9,094 bases of DNA from Candidatus Eiseniibacteriota bacterium (GTDB taxonomy: Bacteria > Eisenbacteria > RBG-16-71-46): NCBI GenBank assembly GCA_903921835.1, contig CAIXRL010000708.1:1-9094 (forward strand), in the 5' to 3' direction. Numbering within the stretch: position 1 is the stretch's first letter; each line of letters opens with the position of its first letter. A model generated the notes under the pieces. The model was not told the DNA's origin, did not search any database, and was given only the letters and a program-made list of their open reading frames with translations. The position numbers and the translations under genes are program-made. Shown here one piece after another: positions 7,067 to 9,094 of the stretch.

Positions 7067-7073
7067 CTCCTCC
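7067..7073 (-). promoter_or_regulatory. Shine-Dalgarno site fixing the GTG start of the outer-membrane gene
   Basis: On the minus strand this reads GGAGGAG, 7 nt before the GTG at 7059-7057. It is the strongest ribosome site noticed in the window and settles a start that would otherwise be doubtful because there is no ATG. Confidence 0.8.
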
Positions 7074-7097
7074 GGGGTTGCGACTCGGACGCTGGGA

Positions 7098-7109
7098 AGT
7101 CCCGGGACT
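7098..7109. repeat. Perfect 12-bp palindrome, candidate operator
   Basis: AGTCCCGGGACT equals its own reverse complement. It lies 39 bp upstream of the GTG of the outer-membrane gene. It is also enclosed by a 7-bp inverted pair, CTCGGAC (7084-7090) and GTCCGAG (7137-7143). It could be a dimeric regulator site or part of a transcript hairpin; chance is possible in GC-rich DNA. Confidence 0.35.
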
Positions 7110-7140
7110 GTAGCTTGAACGCTCGACGAACCGCGAGTCC

Positions 7141-7164
7141 GAGAGTGCAGCCGAGAGTGCAGCC
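7141..7164. repeat. Two perfect tandem copies of a 12-bp unit
   Basis: GAGAGTGCAGCC occurs twice in direct succession (7141-7152 and 7153-7164), followed by a degenerate third start (GGGAGT, 7165-7170). The 12-bp period is near one helical turn, as in repeated half-sites for an activator. Replication slippage is the simpler alternative. Confidence 0.6.
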
Positions 7165-7244
7165 GGGAGTATGCGCGCCGATCTCGCCCCGCCCCCGGGC
7201 GCGGTCCCGGTGCCGGCGGGCCGAATCACCCGGGACCCGCAGCG

Positions 7245-7257
7245 TACCCCCGGGGTA
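7245..7257. promoter_or_regulatory. TACCCC-C-GGGGTA dyad, candidate operator
   Basis: A 6+6 bp inverted repeat with a single central base, 105 bp upstream of the sigma start at 7363. A G/C tract flanked by TA steps resembles in form the operators of CsoR/RcnR-family metal or formaldehyde repressors. That is an analogy from memory; no such regulator gene is in the window. Confidence 0.3.
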
Positions 7258-7316
7258 TGTTCGCGTGACGGGATCATCCGGTTCCGCACGGACGTTCCAC
7301 CCCAGAGCCGAGCCGC

Positions 7317-7376
7317 ATGAAGAAACTCGCTAACGACCCGAACCCCCCGGCTGTCTGGGGGGATGGACGTGCGTGA
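7317..7376 (+). CDS. Possible 19-residue leader peptide or mis-framed 5' end of the sigma gene
   Basis: ATG at 7317 opens a short frame starting MKKLANDPNPP and ending at TGA 7374-7376, 14 nt inside the sigma-factor gene. The beginning (ATG-AAG-AAA-CTC) looks like a genuine gene start and is less GC-rich than its surroundings. Only a weak GAG-type ribosome site precedes it. Two homopolymers, C6 (7343-7348) and G6 (7357-7362), lie inside it. A one-base indel or a +1 shift there would join it in frame to the sigma factor. It may be a regulatory leader, the real N-terminus, or chance. Confidence 0.3.
   Translation: MKKLANDPNPPAVWGDGRA
7343..7362 (+). promoter_or_regulatory. C6/G6 hairpin abutting the sigma-factor start codon
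   Basis: CCCCCC (7343-7348) and GGGGGG (7357-7362) can pair around an 8-nt loop, ending one base before the ATG at 7363. The G-run is also the only purine-rich ribosome-site candidate for a start at 7369 (GTG) or, too closely, 7363. The fold would therefore hide the initiation region. Whether it forms in the cell is unknown. Confidence 0.4.
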
Positions 7377-7941
7377 TCCCGTGACTGAACCGCCCGACGC
7401 CGACCTCGTCGCCGCCGTCCGTCGCGGGGACGCGCGCGCGGCGGACGTGCTGGTGCGCCGGCACTTTCGCTCGTCGTACGCCGTTGCGCTGGCGCTGCTC
7501 GGCAACCCCATGGACGCCGAGGATGTCTGCCAGGATTGCTTCGTGCGCGCGCTCGAGCGGATTGAGGACTGTCGGCAGCCGGACCGCTTCGTCTTCTGGT
7601 TGCACCAGATCGTGCGGAACCGGGCGCACAACGCCCGCGAGTACCGGCGGGTGCGGTCGGGCCCGTCGGTGGATGAACTCGATGTGGCCGGCGCGGACGA
7701 CGCCACCCGCCTCGTGGAAAGCAACGAAACGGGCGACCGGCTCGCAGCCGCGCTCGCGACGCTGTCCCCGGAGCAGCGGCAGGTGCTGCTTCTCAAGGAC
7801 ATGGAAGACTGGGATCATCGTGCCATCGCGGGTTCCCTGGGGTTTTCGGAAGGCATGTCGCGTCAGCATCTTTTCAATGCCCGGCGCCTCATGCGGGAGC
7901 GGTTGCGAGAGACCGCGCCGGAGGATGGATCCCATGACTGA
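7363..7941 (+). CDS. ECF-subfamily RNA polymerase sigma factor
   Basis: A 192-residue sigma-70 family protein with only regions 2 and 4, which defines extracytoplasmic-function (ECF) sigma factors; it should direct RNA polymerase to a small regulon when released by its anti-sigma partner. Region 2 covers about 15-95, with DAEDVCQDCFVRALERI and RFVFWLHQIVRNRAHNARE (regions 2.2-2.4). A variable linker is at 96-127. Region 4 covers about 128-182, with LATLSPEQRQVLLLKDMEDWDHRAIAG and helix-turn-helix SLGFSEGMSRQHLFNARR. The start is uncertain: ATG 7363 has no spaced ribosome site, whereas GTG 7369 has the G6 run 6 nt upstream and GTG 7381 would also keep the domain intact. It overlaps the next gene by 8 nt (ATGACTGA), the usual arrangement for a sigma/anti-sigma pair. 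Confidence 0.92.
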   Translation: MDVRDPVTEPPDADLVAAVRRGDARAADVLVRRHFRSSYAVALALLGNPMDAEDVCQDCFVRALERIEDCRQPDRFVFWLHQIVRNRAHNAREYRRVRSGPSVDELDVAGADDATRLVESNETGDRLAAALATLSPEQRQVLLLKDMEDWDHRAIAGSLGFSEGMSRQHLFNARRLMRERLRETAPEDGSHD

Positions 7942-8329
7942 CGACGAACGCATCGACCTCGGCGCGCTGGATCCGGCCCGCGATCCCGCACGGCTCGAGC
8001 GCTCGGCCCGCGCCATCACCGCGAGAGTGGCGCCCGTGCTGGCGGCCCGGCGCGCGCAGCGGGCCGATGCATGGGCGCTGCTCGCGGCGTGGCGCCGGCC
8101 GGTGCTTGCGGCGGCGGCCGCGATCGTGGTGATCTCCGTCGTCACGCTCGTGCGCACGCCGCGCCCGGCCGCGCGAGCCGCCACGGCCGCCACGGTAGTC
8201 GCGACGACAGGCGCGTCGAACACGTCGCTGTCCGAGGCCGCCGGGCTGCCCGGCGCGGTGGCGAGCTATGTCGAGGCCGACGTGCCGCCAAGCCCGTCGA
8301 AGACGCTGGACCTGCAGGGGACGCCATGA
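7934..8329 (+). CDS. Single-pass membrane protein, probable anti-sigma factor
   Basis: A 131-residue protein with about 55 charged cytoplasmic residues (DLGALDPARDPARLERSARAI and onward), one transmembrane segment at about 57-73 (VLAAAAAIVVISVVTLV), and a short 58-residue Ala/Thr/Pro-rich outer tail. The overlap with the ECF sigma gene and the single-pass topology make it the probable anti-sigma factor. The assignment rests on context. There is no HxxxCxxC zinc anti-sigma motif; the protein contains no Cys and no His at all. ATG 7934 is chosen because GGAGG (7920-7924) is 9 nt upstream; ATG 7925 would add three residues but has no room for a ribosome site. The stop overlaps the next gene (ATGA, 8326-8329). 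Confidence 0.75.
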   Translation: MTDDERIDLGALDPARDPARLERSARAITARVAPVLAARRAQRADAWALLAAWRRPVLAAAAAIVVISVVTLVRTPRPAARAATAATVVATTGASNTSLSEAAGLPGAVASYVEADVPPSPSKTLDLQGTP

Positions 8330-9060
8330 GCGACGGCCTCGACTATCTCGGGCGCGCCCGCATTCAGGGCATCACGCTACTCGTGGTGACGTTTCTCGTG
8401 GGCGCGCTCGCGGGCGCGGCGGGCGACCGCCTGCTTTCGCGCCCGCCCGAGCCGCCCGAGCCGCCCGCCCCGCGCGGTGAGCGTGCGCCCGTTCCGCCCC
8501 CGGAGCGCCGCCTTCCGGACGCACTCGAGCGCCTGGAGCTTGGCGCGCCGCAGCGCGCTGCGATCGAATCGCTCATTGTCACGAGCCAGCCGGGCAATCG
8601 CGCCCTCATGGACCAGGTGATGCCGCGCTTGCGCGCGCACGCCGATTCGCTGGAGAACCAGATTCGCGAGCAGTTGACGCCCTCGCAGCGCTCCGGCTTC
8701 GACGAGGCCATCCGGGCGCGCCGCGGACCCGGCATGCGGCCGCCACCGCGAGGCGGCATCAGCTGGCCTCCGAGAGGACCCGGCATGCCTCCGCCGCCCG
8801 GCATGCCTCCGCCGCCCGGCATGCCTCCGCCGCCCGGCATGGGCGGTCCCGGCGGTTCGCCCGACACCGTGGGTTCCGGTGGTCGTCGTGGCGATTTCCC
8901 GCCGCCGCCACGCGGTGGTTTCGATCGTCAGAGTGGGCCCCGCCCGCCCGGCGGCCCGGGGTTGCGTCCGCCGCCCGGCCAGCCACCGGGTCCGCTACCC
9001 GGCGATCCGCAAGGGCCGCCGCGCGGGGGCCCCGGCGAGCAAGGCGGCGATGCCCGCTGA
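8326..9060 (+). CDS. Membrane-anchored periplasmic Spy/CpxP/CnrX-like protein with Pro/Gly/Met-rich tail
   Basis: A 244-residue protein. Residues 15-33 (QGITLLVVTFLVGALAGAA) are a membrane anchor or uncleaved signal. Residues 39-65 are proline-rich (PEPPEPPAP, VPPPE). Residues about 64-133 are a helical domain with LGAPQRAAIESLI and EQLTPSQRSGFDEAIRARR; LTPSQ (117-121) matches the LTxxQ motif of Spy/CpxP/ZraP proteins and periplasmic heavy-metal sensors such as CnrX. The remaining 110 residues are a Pro/Gly-rich tail with four Met at six-residue spacing (M154, M160, M166, M172). There is no cysteine, and a single His (H105), so the CnrX-type His ligand set is absent. As third gene of a sigma/anti-sigma operon it may sense envelope stress and control the anti-sigma factor, or act as a periplasmic chaperone. 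Confidence 0.72.
   Translation: MSDGLDYLGRARIQGITLLVVTFLVGALAGAAGDRLLSRPPEPPEPPAPRGERAPVPPPERRLPDALERLELGAPQRAAIESLIVTSQPGNRALMDQVMPRLRAHADSLENQIREQLTPSQRSGFDEAIRARRGPGMRPPPRGGISWPPRGPGMPPPPGMPPPPGMPPPPGMGGPGGSPDTVGSGGRRGDFPPPPRGGFDRQSGPRPPGGPGLRPPPGQPPGPLPGDPQGPPRGGPGEQGGDAR
8782..8835 (+). repeat. Three perfect tandem 18-bp repeats encoding Gly-Met-Pro-Pro-Pro-Pro
   Basis: GGCATGCCTCCGCCGCCC is repeated three times without a mismatch (8782-8799, 8800-8817, 8818-8835) and followed by GGCATGGG (8836-8843), the start of a fourth. The unit keeps the reading frame and encodes GMPPPP. A degenerate relative, GMRPPP, is at 8733-8750. Perfect identity implies recent expansion or contraction by slippage. 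Confidence 0.95.
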
Positions 9061-9094
9061 CAATCCCCCGCTAACCCGCATTATTCATGAGCCC
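9061..9094. other. 34-nt tail after the last gene
   Basis: Short non-coding end of the window, locally AT-richer (GCATTATTCATGAG). An ATG at 9087 could begin another gene but has no ribosome site and only two codons are visible. No terminator hairpin is seen. Confidence 0.4.

Larger units (their letters stand above)
7060..7362. other. 303-bp divergent intergenic region, repeat-rich, presumed promoters for both directions
   Basis: It separates the outer-membrane gene (minus) from the sigma-factor operon (plus). It holds the minus-strand ribosome site, a perfect 12-bp palindrome (7098-7109), a tandem 12-bp repeat (7141-7164), a 13-bp dyad TACCCCCGGGGTA (7245-7257), a possible short leader ORF (7317-7376) and hairpin arms next to the sigma start. 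I did not find a convincing sigma-70 -35/-10 pair on either strand. An ECF-type autoregulated promoter is plausible but cannot be placed from sequence alone. Confidence 0.6.

Noticed and set aside
7330..8223. Minus-strand frame (297 codons) opposite the sigma and anti-sigma genes
   Set aside because: The plus strand encodes a recognisable ECF sigma factor here. The minus frame has no domain and is Arg/Ala/Ser-biased.
8733..8843. Tandem repeats considered as a CRISPR-like or iteron array
   Set aside because: The units are contiguous without unique spacers, in frame, and encode a proline-rich tail, so they are coding microsatellite-type repeats.
8759..8986. Minus-strand repeat peptide with CRAAEA units
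   Set aside because: It is the antisense reading of the GMPPPP tandem repeat; it has no ribosome site and is not an independent gene.

Overview
The window is high-GC DNA (coding third positions are mostly G or C) from a bacterium that very probably has an outer membrane: one gene encodes a secreted protein with a beta-barrel-like C-terminus. The SUF gene content, the overlapping ECF-sigma/anti-sigma/Spy-like genes and the sequence style of the small membrane proteins suggest Gemmatimonadota, Eisenbacteria or a similar uncultured GC-rich diderm group. That placement is an impression from sequence style, not an alignment result.

Region 1 (1-6391, + strand) is a nearly complete SUF iron-sulfur cluster assembly operon: an A-type carrier (sufA, 5' end cut off), sufC, sufB, sufD, sufS, sufU, a Rieske-type [2Fe-2S] protein, and a SufT/MIP18 (DUF59) protein. 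From sufC onward the genes are overlapped or nearly touching (ATGA or GTGA overlaps at four junctions, gaps of 4 and 9 nt at two others), so they should be co-transcribed and translationally coupled. SufS removes sulfur from cysteine, SufU accepts the persulfide, the SufB-SufC-SufD ATPase complex builds the cluster, and SufA and SufT are expected to deliver or mature it. The Rieske protein is a conserved companion that may supply electrons or be a client. The promoter and any SufR/IscR/RirA-type regulator lie outside the window. A strong GC-rich hairpin follows sufT.

Region 2 (6487-7059, - strand) is a secreted probable outer-membrane beta-barrel gene, convergent with sufT and divergent from the next cluster. 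Its 303-bp upstream intergenic region (7060-7362) is rich in small repeats: a perfect 12-bp palindrome, a tandem 12-bp repeat, a TACCCC/GGGGTA dyad, a possible 19-codon leader ORF and nested RNA-stem candidates around the downstream start codon.

Region 3 (7363-9060, + strand) is a three-gene overlapping operon: an ECF-family sigma factor, a single-pass membrane protein that is probably its anti-sigma factor (no Cys or His at all), and a membrane-anchored periplasmic protein with a Spy/CpxP/CnrX-like LTxxQ helix and a long Pro/Gly/Met-rich tail containing three perfect 18-bp repeats. It resembles a Cnr-type envelope or metal stress signalling module but lacks the usual metal ligands.

The SUF operon is recognisable biology. 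The least explained material is the sigma-factor module, its structured 5' region, and an abrupt AT-rich codon island inside sufB.
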